A stretch of DNA of 64,000 nucleotides from Hydrangea macrophylla (taxonomy: Eukaryota; Streptophyta; Magnoliopsida; Cornales; Hydrangeaceae), in NCBI GenBank assembly GCA_033977485.1, contig CM066993.1, positions 31,300,001 through 31,364,000 of the forward strand, written 5' to 3'. The notes below the pieces were generated by a model. It was given only the letters and a program-made list of their open reading frames with translations, was not told the DNA's origin and made no database searches. Of this stretch, positions 11,125 through 21,047 are shown in pieces (position 1 is the first letter of the stretch; the number at the start of each line of letters is the position of its first letter). The translations under genes and the position numbers were made by a program.

Positions 11125-12417
11125 TACGCGAATATAATAAATTACCTCGTTATAGGAGAGACCCCGAGCCATTGGTCAAATCAGGATAAAAAAAGGTTCC
11201 TTTTGTTCGCACGCCATTTCTTTTTCGATGACCCATACTTATTTAAGTATTGTGCTGATCAGGTCATCAGGCGTTGCGTCCCGAATGAGGACATAATCGT
11301 AATTCTAGCCTCATGCCACTCTGAAGCCTGCGGTGGCCATTTTTCTTCCCAGAAGACCGCACAGAAAGTTCTACATAGCGGATTTTATTGGCCCACCATA
11401 TTTAAGGATGCCTATTCTTTCTGCAAATCATGCCAACGCTGTCAAAAGTTAGGGACCATTTCAAAAAGAAATTCTATGCCCTTAACTCCCATCATCACAA
11501 TTGAAATATTCGATTGTTGGGGCATAGACTTCATGGGCCCATTTCCTAAATCTAATAACTATGAATACATACTCCTTGCTGTGGAATATATATCAAAATG
11601 GGTAGAAGCGATACCGACGAAACGCAATGACCATAAAATGGTAATGTCCTTTCTTAAGGAAAATATCTTATCGCGTTTCGGAACCCCGAAAGCCTTAATA
11701 AGTGACCAAGGCAAGCATTTCTGCAATAGGCCTTTGGAAGCACTACTCAAGAAATATGGGGTACACCATAAGATCGCTCTAGCTTACCACCTACAAACAA
11801 ATGGGCAGGCAGAGTTAGCTAACCGTGAAATCAAGCACATATTAGAGAAGACGGTTAGTTTCAACAGAAGAGACTGGGCCTATAAACTGACTGATGCTCT
11901 TTGGGCGTACCGTACTTCTTACAAGATAAATCTGGGAATGTCTCCATATAGGCTAGTGTATGGTAATGCATGTCATCTTCCTGTCAAAATAGAGCATAAA
12001 GCATATTGGGCTACACGCTCATTAAACTTCGACATTAAAGAGGGAGGACATCTCCGAAAACTGCAGTTGGCAGAACTGGAAGAAATTCGACGAGATGCAT
12101 ATGACAATGCCAAACTCCACAAGGAACGGTTGAAGACTCGCCATGATAGAATGATTTTTCGAAAATCTTTCGAACCTGGGCAGAAAGTTTTACTATATAA
12201 TTCGCTCCTTCATCTATTCTCAGGGAAACTCCGATCTCGGTGGACAGGACCCTTCATAGTCAAATCTGTCTTTCCACATGGGGCCGTTGAGGTATTTAAT
12301 CCTAAGAACGACGGAAGTTTCAAGGTCAATGGCCAAAGATTGAAACCGTTCTTAGAAGATTTCCAACCAAAGGTCGAGCACATCCAACTGGATGAGCCCG
12401 TCTATGCTTCAACCTAG
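11125..12417 (+). CDS. pol: Athila-1 integrase (open frame)
   Basis: The frame is open from just after the TAG at 11124 to the TAG at 12415-12417. The HHCC zinc part includes [10 protein letters not shown] and CKSCQRCQ. The catalytic core shows WGIDFMGPF (first Asp), ISDQGKHF (second Asp) and [12 protein letters not shown] (Glu). The C-terminal domain includes [14 protein letters not shown] and [10 protein letters not shown]. It is the C-terminal part of the polyprotein, not a free gene, but this section is free of stops. Integrase joins the element's cDNA to the target and explains the 5-bp TSD. Confidence 0.92.
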   Translation, partial: YANIINYLVIGETPSHWSNQDKKRFLLFARHFFFDDPYLFKYCADQVIRRCVPNEDIIVILASCHSEACGGHFSSQKTAQKVLHSGFYWPTIFKDAYSFCKSCQRCQKLGTISKRNSMPLTPIITIEIFDCWGIDFMGPFPKSNNYEYILLAVEYISKWVEAIPTKRNDHKMVMSFLKENILSRFGTPKALISDQGKHFCNRPLEALLKKYGVHHKIALAYHLQTNGQAELANREIKHILEKTVSFNRRDWAYKLTDALWAYRTSYKINLGMSPYRLVYGNACHLPVKIEHKAYWATRSLNFDIKEGGHLRKLQLAELEEIRRDAYDNAKLHKERLKTRHDRMIFRKSFEPGQKVLLYNSLLHLFSGKLRSRWTGPFIVKSVFPHGAVEVFNPKNDGSFKVNGQRLKPFLEDFQPKVEHIQLDEPVYAST

Positions 12418-12426
12418 AACGCTCAA

Positions 12427-12559
12427 GTGCGTTTTATCAATGTTGTTGTACTTTCTTTTTCTTTTGCTGTTTCTCATTTTGTTTTGTTCTATTGTTTATC
12501 TTTTCCTTTTCGAGTGTGATCTTGATCGTAATCTACTATTCTATTTCTATCTCGTGCAG
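12427..12559 (+). other. Candidate intron 1 before Athila-1 ORF-AB
   Basis: A T-rich stretch ends in a good 3' splice site, CTATCTCGTGCAG (to 12559). The donor is uncertain; GTGCGT at 12427 is a candidate. In Athila-2 a matching acceptor, CTCAATTGCAG, lies at the same place (46680). Confidence 0.45.
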
Positions 12560-13492
12560 GCTATCCAACATCAGAGATGACGATGTTCATTCGATAGGGT
12601 CTTGGGCTGATTCAGAATATCAGAACCCACTGTGGACTGCTGATGAAATTGCATTCTGCTTATCTCCATACCAAGGGCCAGGAGCTAACAACATCATTGA
12701 CTTAAACCATAGATACATCCCATACGATCCTGCGCTCCTCCAAATTAACCCGTTCGAGCATATGGACCTTTCTGGAGAGGAAGGAGAACCTGAAGGGTAT
12801 GCTGTTGGAGAAGTGGATGACGTACTATTGGAACAATGGGAAAATGACTCAATGTAGGAGCCATAGGAAGAAGAGGACTTACAAGATGTGGTGCCCGAAC
12901 GCCACAATGCTGTTTTCACATATGTTGACGACTTCATGGTCATCCATGTGGTTCCCTACATCTATGAGTATTTAAGTTACTTGTTATTCAGGCTTCAATG
13001 CCCTCTACCTGCTAGTGCACCTGGGAATATCCAGCCAATAGTGAGGTTAATTCTTGGTCACATGCCTTCCTTTTTCTTTTCGTTTTGCTATGTTTAATTC
13101 TTCCTATTTGTTCTTTATGTGCTCTAGTTAATTTATTTTCTCTGTTTCGTTTTTTGTTTTCCTTTGTCAGGAATATCACTATGAATCCACCAGTTCCACC
13201 GTTGTACCTTCCACATCAACTCTTTCATGGCGTTGGTCCATACATAAGGTCCCCGGGAACTCTGCCGCAAGAGGAACATCCGATGCGCAATTATACTCCA
13301 TTATCGTTGTCTCCATCCGGATCCCCTGTTGTCGGTGAAATCAATTCCTTAACGAGTTTGGACTTGCTCGATGATGTCCTCGTTGCTTTCCGTTTGTTCT
13401 GGGAAAGTGAATCATCAAGTTTAGACTCTACATTTGAAGTTCTGACAGAGAAGGAGATTGTGGAAGACGAGATCTTCCTGCTTGAAGAATAG
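12560..13492 (+). pseudogene. Athila-1 ORF-AB: two-exon post-pol gene
   Basis: Exon 1 (about 12560-13045) encodes an acidic protein with IPYDPALLQINPFEHMD and QWENDSM. After a TAG at 12855-12857 it continues in the same frame with LQDVVPERHNAVF. A GT-AG intron (13046-13170, 125 bp) joins it in frame to exon 2, which holds LPHQLFHG and AFRLFWESESSSL and ends at 13492. Athila-2 carries the same exons, the same splice sites and the same frame, with many amino-acid differences. I do not recognise the protein. There is no ATG in frame at its beginning, so it probably takes its start from an upstream spliced exon. In this copy two TAGs (12857 and about 12866) interrupt it. Confidence 0.6.
13046..13170 (+). 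other. Intron in Athila-1 ORF-AB
   Basis: The donor is AG|GTTAAT and the acceptor is TTTCCTTTGTCAG. Joining keeps one reading frame across the junction. The equivalent intron in Athila-2 (46086-46213, 128 bp) also joins in frame. Intron length, position and phase are thus conserved between the two copies. Confidence 0.6.
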
Positions 13493-13497
13493 TGTTT

Positions 13498-13545
13498 CAC
13501 TCCAATTGTTTTGTCATTTTATATTTTTTTTCATCAATTGGAGTG
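13498..13545 (+). other. Hairpin after ORF-AB stop
   Basis: Perfect 11-bp stem CACTCCAATTG / CAATTGGAGTG with a 26-nt T-rich loop, starting six bases after the ORF-AB stop. Athila-2 keeps the stem at the same place with a paired C:G to T:A change. It may be an RNA structure involved in 3' processing or stability. Confidence 0.5.
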
Positions 13546-13823
13546 TATTCTTGGACAAAGTTTTGTTAATTCATGCTTTATTTTAGTTTTTCGTTTTCAA
13601 TAAGTTTTTAACGACCATGTTGAGGGCATTAATAAAGTTGCACGAGGATGCTATTTTAAGGATTTATTTATATAAATTTGCAATTTTATACTATGAGGAT
13701 GACGTTTTTGGCTTACATGTTCTGTCAATATACTGTTTTATCACTATTTTGTATGTCCAGACCAGTGTTGGTTAATTGGGGGTGTTGAATTTCTCAAATC
13801 AGGGATATTGTAGAATTTCTTTG

Positions 13824-13934
13824 CTCGATCGATCGAACGTATTTTGATCGATCGAAAATATCATAACCTCGAGCGCTTGAGGAGGGCTCAATCGATAGAA
13901 TATTCGATCGATCGAAATAGCTAGAGCGATCGAA
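13824..13934. repeat. Six-palindrome array before Athila-1 ORF-C promoter
   Basis: Six palindromes with centre spacings of about 19, 25, 19, 16 and 18 bp. It ends only a few bases upstream of the TATA-like block at 13938. Confidence 0.88.
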
Positions 13935-13937
13935 ACC

Positions 13938-13956
13938 TATATTTAAATGAGGCGTC
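13938..13956 (+). promoter_or_regulatory. Candidate internal promoter of ORF-C (Athila-1)
   Basis: A TATA-like block containing TTTAAATGAGGCGTC (13942-13956). The identical 15 bases occur at the same relative place in Athila-2 (45300-45314). A pyrimidine-rich leader, an intron and the ORF-C ATG follow. Promoter activity is inferred from position and conservation. Confidence 0.5.
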
Positions 13957-14129
13957 GTCTATACACTTCATCAGTTTCTCTCTCTCTCTCCCTCCCTCGA
14001 GCGATTGAACACAGAGGGCACTCACGCGATTTTTGGGACCCCACTTCCAACCACACCATTTACGGAGTAACTGTTCTCCCTGATCATCATCTCCATCACT
14101 ATCATCCTCTTATCGGCGCATCTCTCGAG

Positions 14130-14478
14130 GTGAGGCCCCGAGAACCACCTTGTTTTTCTTTCCATTTCATATTTGTATGGGGGTGCCCCCCATTGGTTAG
14201 TTAACTTCTTTTCTTAGTTTTCTTTTTGTTTTTTGTTGTTTTCGGGCTCTTCCCGTTCTCAATCGACGAAACTGCCACTTCGCTATGTTCGATCGTTCAA
14301 ACCGGTTTCGAGCGATCGAACCCATCATCCGTTCGATCGATCGAACATTCTCGAGCGATCGAACCTGCAATATTCTCAATCGATCGAAAAGGCTTCGATC
14401 GATCGAAGTGTGACAGTTTCCTTTCTTTTTCTGGTTTTCCTATTTTTAATGTTTCTTTGTTTCTCTCTTATGTTTCAG
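14130..14478 (+). other. Leader intron of ORF-C (Athila-1)
   Basis: The donor is CTCGAG|GTGAGG (14130) and the acceptor is TTATGTTTCAG (14478), ten bases before the ORF-C ATG. The length is 349 bp. Athila-2 has the matching intron (44801-45130, 330 bp) with CATCGAG|GTAGGC and CTATTTTCAG. Both introns contain a six-palindrome array. Confidence 0.6.
14288..14407. repeat. Six-palindrome array inside ORF-C leader intron
   Basis: Six palindromes with centre spacings of 19, 25, 18, 25 and 19 bp. The sister copy has the same arrangement at 44866-44984. Confidence 0.9.
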
Positions 14479-14487
14479 GGCTAAACA

Positions 14488-15984
14488 ATGAACCCTATCA
14501 CTGGGTATCACAAAGCCAAGCCATTTGACCTAGCCATACCCGACCCTATACGAGAGCATGGGTTTAGAAATGACGAAGACCGGGTATGGTTCACCAGATA
14601 TTTCCAGTCGCGCAAGGTCATGCTTGAGCGACCGCTTGAGACGGCATGGCTGGCTACTCCTTGGTATCTTGCACGGATACATGCCATGCCACAGTGGTAC
14701 ACGCTCTTCTCCCAGCCTAAGCTTGTTAATCTATCCTAGATCCGGGAGGCGTGTGCTACGATGATCAGGGATCCAGTTGCTCTGTTCACTCTCCGTTCTT
14801 TCTTCCGTGGCTGGGAGATTATTTTTAGTCTGGCCACCGTCTCTGTTGCTATTGGGTTACCCGAGGTACCAGATTGTATTTGTCCGCATCGCCCCGACAC
14901 ACCGCTGCTCTCCCTGATCATTATTATCAGAGAGATCACTGGGGATGCTCTTCCGAGCTGGGATGGCGAGGCTCTTATTCCTGATGATTTCCTTACAGAT
15001 AATTATCATATGCTGCACCTTGCCCTCAGTAATTGCCTCTTAGTGACATCATATCTGGAGAAGATTGCACTGTGGTATGCCCGGGTTTTATATACGATTG
15101 GGACACAGCATCCTATCTATTTGCCTCGCCTCTACATTGATTTCATGAGGCACCCCACTCGCTACATTCAGGCCAAGAAGCACTTGAAGGGTGCTTGGGC
15201 GATTCACAGGGTTATTAAGCAGGCGGGGTTACTTCCTTTGGCGGATGATATGACTGCTCAGTCTCGCAGCCGTTTTGGCGAGACTGCTTCCCGCCGGTCA
15301 GAAGCACAAAAGAGGAAGAGGCAGGGCAAAGGCAAGGCGAAGGTTGGAGAGAAAAAGAGGAGATGAGGAGGCACCGATACTGAGGGTGCTGCTTCTGGGA
15401 TGCCCACAGAGGCTGAGGAGCATGATTCAGAGGAGGAGTTAGACCCTGTTGAGGAGGTGGCGAGATTTGAGTTGAGACAGAGGTCTCAGGCTCATACCCA
15501 GGGAGAGTCTTCTTCTGCGCCTCTCCCGACTATTCATGAGTTGTTATTAGAGGAGAGAGAGGCCAGGATTAGACTTGAGGGTAAGGTGGATCAGATGATT
15601 ACTTTGCTGGAGGCGATCTTGATACAGATCAGAGTTGACCAGGCAGTTCATGATGCTTCTGCACCACCCAACGATCCACCTACTGCTGCTCCTACCACTT
15701 CCACCATCCCACCTACTACATCTGTTGTTCCACCATCCACCATCGATCCCTCATCTGTCGATCCATCTTCCCAGACTGATCCTGCAACTTCTACATCATC
15801 GGTGTCACCGCTTGCTATAGAGATACCGCTTCCACCTCCTCTTGTCATGGTCAACACATCTTTATCTATTCCAACTGCCACGACTACGAGTGACCCAGCA
15901 ACACCTACTGTTGCTGAGGGTGGCGGTGGGGATGCTCCTGATGTTTTTATTGAGATATTATTGGACGTCGCCGATGATGTCTAG
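14488..15984 (+). pseudogene. Athila-1 ORF-C (env-position protein)
   Basis: About 498 codons from an ATG just after the splice acceptor. It has an N-terminal globular part with MIRDPVALFTLRSFFRGW and LPEVPDCICPHRPD. Near residues 275-292 is a lysine/arginine-rich stretch resembling a nuclear localisation signal. A coiled-coil-like segment, LLLEEREARIRLEGKVDQM, lies near residues 350-385, and the tail is rich in Pro/Thr/Ser. No signal peptide or clear membrane span is seen in this frame. It occupies the env position of Athila elements. From memory it resembles the plant-transposon domain of Athila third ORFs, not a viral envelope. Stops at 14737-14739 and 15364-15366 break it; neither is shared with Athila-2. 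Confidence 0.75.
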
Positions 15985-18242
15985 TTTTGGGGGATGGGTG
16001 TTGTTGATTGTTGTTATATTTTGGTCCTTGTGGTTGGAGTTGGATGTGTTGGTTTGTTGTTAGATATTTTTTTGGATACTGTTGGGAAATGTTGTATTGA
16101 TGGTTGCTTTGTATATTTTATATTTTAGTTGCATGGTGCATTTTATCACTGTTCTGTTCTTTCACTTTATTATATTTCCAGTGATTAGTTTCGTTCTAAG
16201 CTTGGATCACATGTTCTATATTTCATATTCTTTTGATCTCTGCTGCTTGGAGTTTGTATGCTCTCTGTACAGGTTGTTACAGTTGCCATTCTTATGATGA
16301 TATATAACAGGTGATACCTCTCTATCTATTTTTGAAAATCGCCTACTGAGGACATTGCAATTTTCAGTTGGGGGTGGGATGTAGATAGATAATCACCTGT
16401 GCACATTAGCTCGTAGCAATCTGGACCATTCTATCTATTGCGTATGTCATACAATTTCCACTAGCAACTAAAGTAATCTGGACCATTCTATCTATTGTGT
16501 ATGTCATACAATTTTCACTAGCAACTAAAGTAAATTATTATTAAAAAACAAAATCAACAACTTTGCAAAATTTTCAAACAATTAAGTAAGTTTTTGAATT
16601 AAATTGGTAGAATAATTTTGATTATTCACTTCTATTCTGTTATCAAGCAATGACACAACCATTTTGTTCTCATCCTTTTATGAATTAAGTTCATGCCTTT
16701 TTTCTAGTTTCTCTAGGATGAAAGCATATGTTGATCATTCTTGTATCCAAATCATTTGCACGTGTTAATAGCTATGTAGAAAACTTAAAATAAGAGTTAA
16801 TACGACTTTTGTGCTTTAAAGAATGAAGTAGTAGTGAAAACTAGTTACCCTTAGCGAGCTTTTGAATCCAATCTTCAATTCTGAGGGAATTATCACATTA
16901 AAATTCGAATTGTTTTTCTTGAATATACCGATTAAATTTGTTAAATAGTCTCGAATTCTCTCATTTTGGCTTCTTAGTAGAGGAGAACGTTCAGGATTCA
17001 CCAACTAAACTCAATGAACATTGACATGTAAAGATTAAGAAGTTGGGAAAATGATTTAAGCTATCGTATTTGCTCCTTACCTTCTCCATTTACCTTTATC
17101 GAGATATGTGAATATGTGTTGTTCTTAACCCCACGCCTAATGAATAATGCCGAATCCATTATGAACTTCTAAATCCCTATTTTCATACCGTAACCTCCAT
17201 ATACCCCTTTGCATACTCAATGTGATTAAATTGTTGAAGTATGAGGAGGGAATAGTGGTGAGAAGGGCTATATATATATATAAAAAGGGAGAAGACTTTA
17301 AAAATAAAAAATAAAAAAATAAAAAATAAAAAAAAATGAAATGAATGATGATATATATACTTATATGTATGGAGAAGATGGTTGGAATAGAGTGAAGAAA
17401 TTACTGAACACAGCCACATGCTGAAAAAGTGCAACTTCTTACCCCTCTAATTTCTACCCTACTAAATAAAAAACCGAAAAGTCAAAGCCTTAATGATTCA
17501 CAATAACTTAGTTTAAACATGAACATGTAATTTGAGTTATCCATGGTATTTCGCTCCTCTAGTAAGTAGTATTCCGTTCGGGAGACTATACACTCTAAAT
17601 GTTCGTCTTTTATAGAGTCAAGTATGAAAGCATTAGTATCCGGAAAATCACTCCTATGAAAGCTTTCATACCATGTGCGATCATAATTAGCCAAGTTTCT
17701 GTGGGATGTTCATTTTTGAGTATAATAACTATGTGAGGATTGAGTTGAAACTACCAGTTCTGAGAGTGTGATTGTCTAAACAACTCTAAATAAAGTTGAT
17801 GTATAGCTGTTAATTTCACACACACAGATACATGGATGTAATGCATATGTTTTTTTATCTTGGTGACATGAGGAGCATGTGTATTTCTTTCATGGCTGGA
17901 ATGAGGATGATGTGTTTTGTAGAGCTAAATTAATAGATGAATAAAAGGGAATTGTAAAAGTTATTCTGTATCTTTTTGAGTTTTAAAATCAGAGAATTTT
18001 GTGGGTATATTCGCTACAAACCCTCACGAGGCAATACTCGTCCACTAGGGGGAACCTAGGGGTTTAACAGCTTGTTGCATTTGCTAAATGCAACCGCGAT
18101 TCCTGCGAAAGTGAGTTAGATAGTTTTCTTTCTTGTTATTTTAGTTTAGCTAATCTGGATTTAGTTATTTTAGTTTTTCTGTTACAATTATAGTGTAGCT
18201 TGTTTTTATTTTTGTTCTATTGCTAGGGACTAGCAACTCGCT
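15985..18242 (+). other. Athila-1 3' non-coding region
   Basis: About 2.3 kb of T-rich, mostly non-coding sequence between ORF-C and the polypurine tract. A second polypurine-like tract, AGTTGGGGGTGGGA, occurs at 16366-16379. A minus-strand 70-codon frame (17482-17694) has weak counterpart similarity in Athila-2. Blocks near 18010-18110 are shared with Athila-2. No other gene is supported. Confidence 0.6.
16366..16379 (+). other. Internal polypurine-like tract (Athila-1)
   Basis: AGTTGGGGGTGGGA lies 1.9 kb upstream of the true 3' tract. It has a matching copy in Athila-2 at 34969-34982, also far from its LTR. It could serve as a second plus-strand primer. Confidence 0.4.
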
Positions 18243-18243
18243 A

Positions 18244-18254
18244 GTTGGGGGTTG
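18244..18254 (+). other. Athila-1 polypurine tract
   Basis: GTTGGGGGTTG directly abuts the 3' LTR start TGACAAGCGG. Position and composition fit the plus-strand primer. Confidence 0.8.
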
Positions 18255-18506
18255 TGACAAGCGGGGGTATTTGTAAAATACAACCGCGCTAAAAGAAGAA
18301 AATGTATTGATTTAGTTTACAATTCCTTCATTTATCTGCAATTTGAATTGCAACGCCAATTTGTGCACAATTTGATTAAACTATGATAAGTTGTGTGTTT
18401 TAGCTATATTTTGTGCAGACTACAGTTGCTGTGTGAAGAATTGAAAGATACAGATAAAAGGAAGTGCTGGATTCTAATGAAGACAATTAAAAGCTGAAAT
18501 ACAGAG

Positions 18507-18617
18507 CTCGATCGATTGAAGACCATTCGATCGATCGAATGTTCGATCGATCGAGAGAAGCTCAAGCGATCGAAGACCCAGAAGTTCAATCGATCGAGAC
18601 GTGTTCGATCGATCGAA
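18507..18617. repeat. Six-palindrome array, Athila-1 3' LTR U3
   Basis: Counterpart of the array at 2392-2502, with the same six positions and only point differences. Confidence 0.9.
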
Positions 18618-19029
18618 CATGGCTTTTATCAGAATATGCGCACACGCAGCAGAAGCGGGTTTTTAACCCCAGCATTAGGTCTTAAGTATATATATTCATA
18701 TTATGTACGTCCAGAGGATGCCCCCCATTACTTTTATCAGTTTTTAGAGAGAGAGGTTTCATGTTTTTGTAGGTTTAGAAGGTTGGATATTGCTTTGGGA
18801 TTGGTTTTTTCTAGTTTAATACAAGTTTTCAGTTCCCTGTTAGACATAGTTATACAACTAGTTTTTATAGTTTGCATGATTAAAACACAACCAAACAAAA
18901 CTTTAATGGACTTCTACGTTAAAAACAACACTATGACACTCCAGACCATGTCTGAGTAGTCCCCAGGTTGGGAGATCACGATGAAACCGTGATCTCAGGC
19001 CTCTGCCATATAGCAGATTAATTTTTGTG

Positions 19030-19150
19030 TTCGATCAATTGAAGTTGGTTCGATCGATCGTACCAGAGACATCGTCGAGCGATCAAAGTTAGCTCGATCG
19101 ATCGAGGGAAGAAGATGTTCGATCGATCGAAAGCGCGTCGATCAATCGAG
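19030..19150. repeat. Six-palindrome array, Athila-1 3' LTR downstream
   Basis: Counterpart of the array at 2989-3109. Several units carry CG-to-CA or CG-to-TG type changes. Confidence 0.88.
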
Positions 19151-19809
19151 CACCCTTTTTCTTGAGGACATTCTATGCAGTATTCCTAGACTTTCTGTTT
19201 TACTGGATTGTTATCAAATTGTCCCAAAACGCTCAGTTTGTCAAAACAGTCTGTGAACTTTAAGCCTTGAGGCATTTTTATTCAATGTATTTTGCAAACC
19301 ACCCTCAATGCTAATACCATTGTAGGTGAGAGTCTAAACTATTGTTTTAGGTGTATTTCAAACTCCATTGTGATGATAAAGTCCCGGTCATGAAAAGACT
19401 ATGGATTCTTTATCCTAAGAGAAATACAGAATACTGTAGAGAGTGTACTCCATTGAGCTTCAATGTAATTGCATGGTGGATGGCCATGTTGCGGTGGATT
19501 CGTGTAATCCCAACATTCCTTTTTAATTAAGAAAAACACACTTTGAATCTTTGCTTTAATTAATTAGTTAGTAATTAGTTGATCTAGTTTAATTGCTTTA
19601 CTTTTAGTAGTTGTTAAACCGTGGAACTTTGTGTTATGCATTCCTTTAAAATATTGATTTTTATTTTCCCTTTTTGAGATTAATCTACGTTTTTAGTTTA
19701 ACACCTACCCTGTGGGATTGACCTAGACTTCCAGTACTATATTACTTGTACGATCACCTACACTTGGGTGTTGCACAAGAGCGTACAACTATTTAGTCGT
19801 GTCAATATG

Positions 19810-20290
19810 CACAGTCCTCCACATGTCAAGGATTTAACGCTTTGAGAAAAGACACATTAGTTCTATTGCCACGACTTATCGATGTCTACATTTTTCTTAG
19901 CCACCGCATGTCATAGACACATTCGTCTATCTACCATATTTGAGAATACCTATTTCCCAGCCACCGCATATTATCACATATTCGTCTATTTACCGCGTTT
20001 GGGAATACATATCCTCCCGTAACCATCCCAGAACTTAACAAACCTACTCATCATTCGTACTACTACTGATACATAACAGTACCATGTGGCCTGACTACTC
20101 TGATTGAAATGAACGGATTATCAAATTTGATTAGAATCAACCATTATTAACGTCCGATCCCAAATGCATTACTCACAATGTCCTCTCATTACTCCATCCC
20201 ATTGTTACTTTACTCAACAATATCGCATATAAGAAGCATGTATCGATATATGGCCAACTAAACAATATGTATCTATTATATATATAAGCA
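19810..20290 (-). mobile_element. Tekay-type LTR, right part
   Basis: Continuation of the LTR begun at 1290, after the Athila-1 TSD. The 60-bp minisatellite units continue to about 20040. A TATA-like run near 20275-20287 reads in the minus direction as in related LTRs. The end of the LTR is not recognisable, so the right limit is approximate. Confidence 0.5.
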
Positions 20291-20523
20291 TAAGCAAACA
20301 AAGCTTCTACAGCATTCTACCTCAGGATCTCATCTCCCTCTATTAAAAATCCTACATGTCAAACACTTCCTCATTTCTTCCTCTTTTATGCGTTATATTC
20401 ACAGACCCAACTAAAGGCCTATCTCTTTCTCTTCCAAATATTGGCCCTCTCACATTCTCTCTCTCTCTCTCTATTCTATCTCTACCTCAACGCTACAGTA
20501 GCAATGAGTCAAGAAAACCTCTC

Positions 20524-20557
<34 letters not shown>

Positions 20558-20885
20558 CGACTCAACCTTGTAAGCCTCAAGACTATCTCCTCTAGTTCTT
20601 TTTCCATTCTCCACCGCCTCCTCTAGGACCACAGATCAAAACCAGCAACTCAGCTTCACCGATGAACACGGTATGGCCACCTCGCTGATCGTGTGACCAC
20701 TGTCATAAACTGAACACGCAGGGCCTCTTCTATCACAATCCCTCCATATATCAATGACCACAGACACGGAAGAGACCATCGATCCTTCTCCTTTACCTTC
20801 AGCTCTCTCTCCCATACTCTTCCTTTGGTATATTCTGGATTATCAAAAGAAAAATCTTGATCTTGAAGATGAGAAAAATCTTGAA
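20291..20885. other. Unassigned CT-rich region
   Basis: It has CT microsatellites at about 20456-20472 and 20527-20555 and a pyrimidine-rich stretch like a plant 5' leader. Frames here are repeat artefacts (SLSLSL). I see no supported gene. Confidence 0.4.
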
Positions 20886-21047
20886 GGTGAGAAAAAATTG
20901 GATTTCTAGGGTTTACAAGCATTTTGTTTTATTGATTAATTTCTTTTCTAGATTTTATAGAGTAAAGGTGAGAAAAATCTGGATTTCTAGGGTTTACAGA
21001 CATTTTGTTTTGTTGAGTAATTTCTTTTCTAAGTTTTATAGAGTAGT
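20886..21047 (+). repeat. 81-bp tandem duplication
   Basis: Two copies (20886-20966 and 20967-21047) share GGATTTCTAGGGTTTACA and TAATTTCTTTTCTA, with about ten differences. There is no known function. Confidence 0.85.

Larger units (their letters stand above)
2140..19804 (+). mobile_element. Athila-1: Athila-type Ty3/gypsy element
   Basis: A 17.7-kb element with two LTRs (2140-3775 and 18255-19804), terminal inverted bases TGAC/GTCA, and 5-bp TSD ATATG (2135-2139 and 19805-19809). The order is LTR, PBS, gag, protease, reverse transcriptase, RNase H, integrase, then post-pol ORF-AB and ORF-C, a polypurine tract and LTR. The PBS, the gag sequence and the long post-pol region are characteristic of the Athila lineage. 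It is dead: gag-pol has frameshifts and stops, and a solo Tekay-type LTR (7511-10448) lies inside the reverse transcriptase to RNase H part. The LTRs differ by several indels, including one of about 70 bp, so it is the older of the two Athila copies. Confidence 0.93.
18255..19804 (+). repeat. Athila-1 3' LTR
   Basis: 1550 bp with the same ends as the 5' LTR. Relative to that LTR it lacks a segment of about 70 bp after TTTTCAGTTCC and has many substitutions. It carries palindrome arrays at 18507-18617 and 19030-19150. Confidence 0.93.

Noticed and set aside
15842..16297. Hydrophobic frames after ORF-C resembling an envelope transmembrane part
   Set aside because: Out of frame with ORF-C and located in T-rich non-coding DNA, where T-rich codons give hydrophobic residues. 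The Athila-2 counterpart is hydrophobic but not similar in sequence.
20356..20626. SLSLSL-rich frames; likewise RERE frames near 891
   Set aside because: Products of CT/GA microsatellites.
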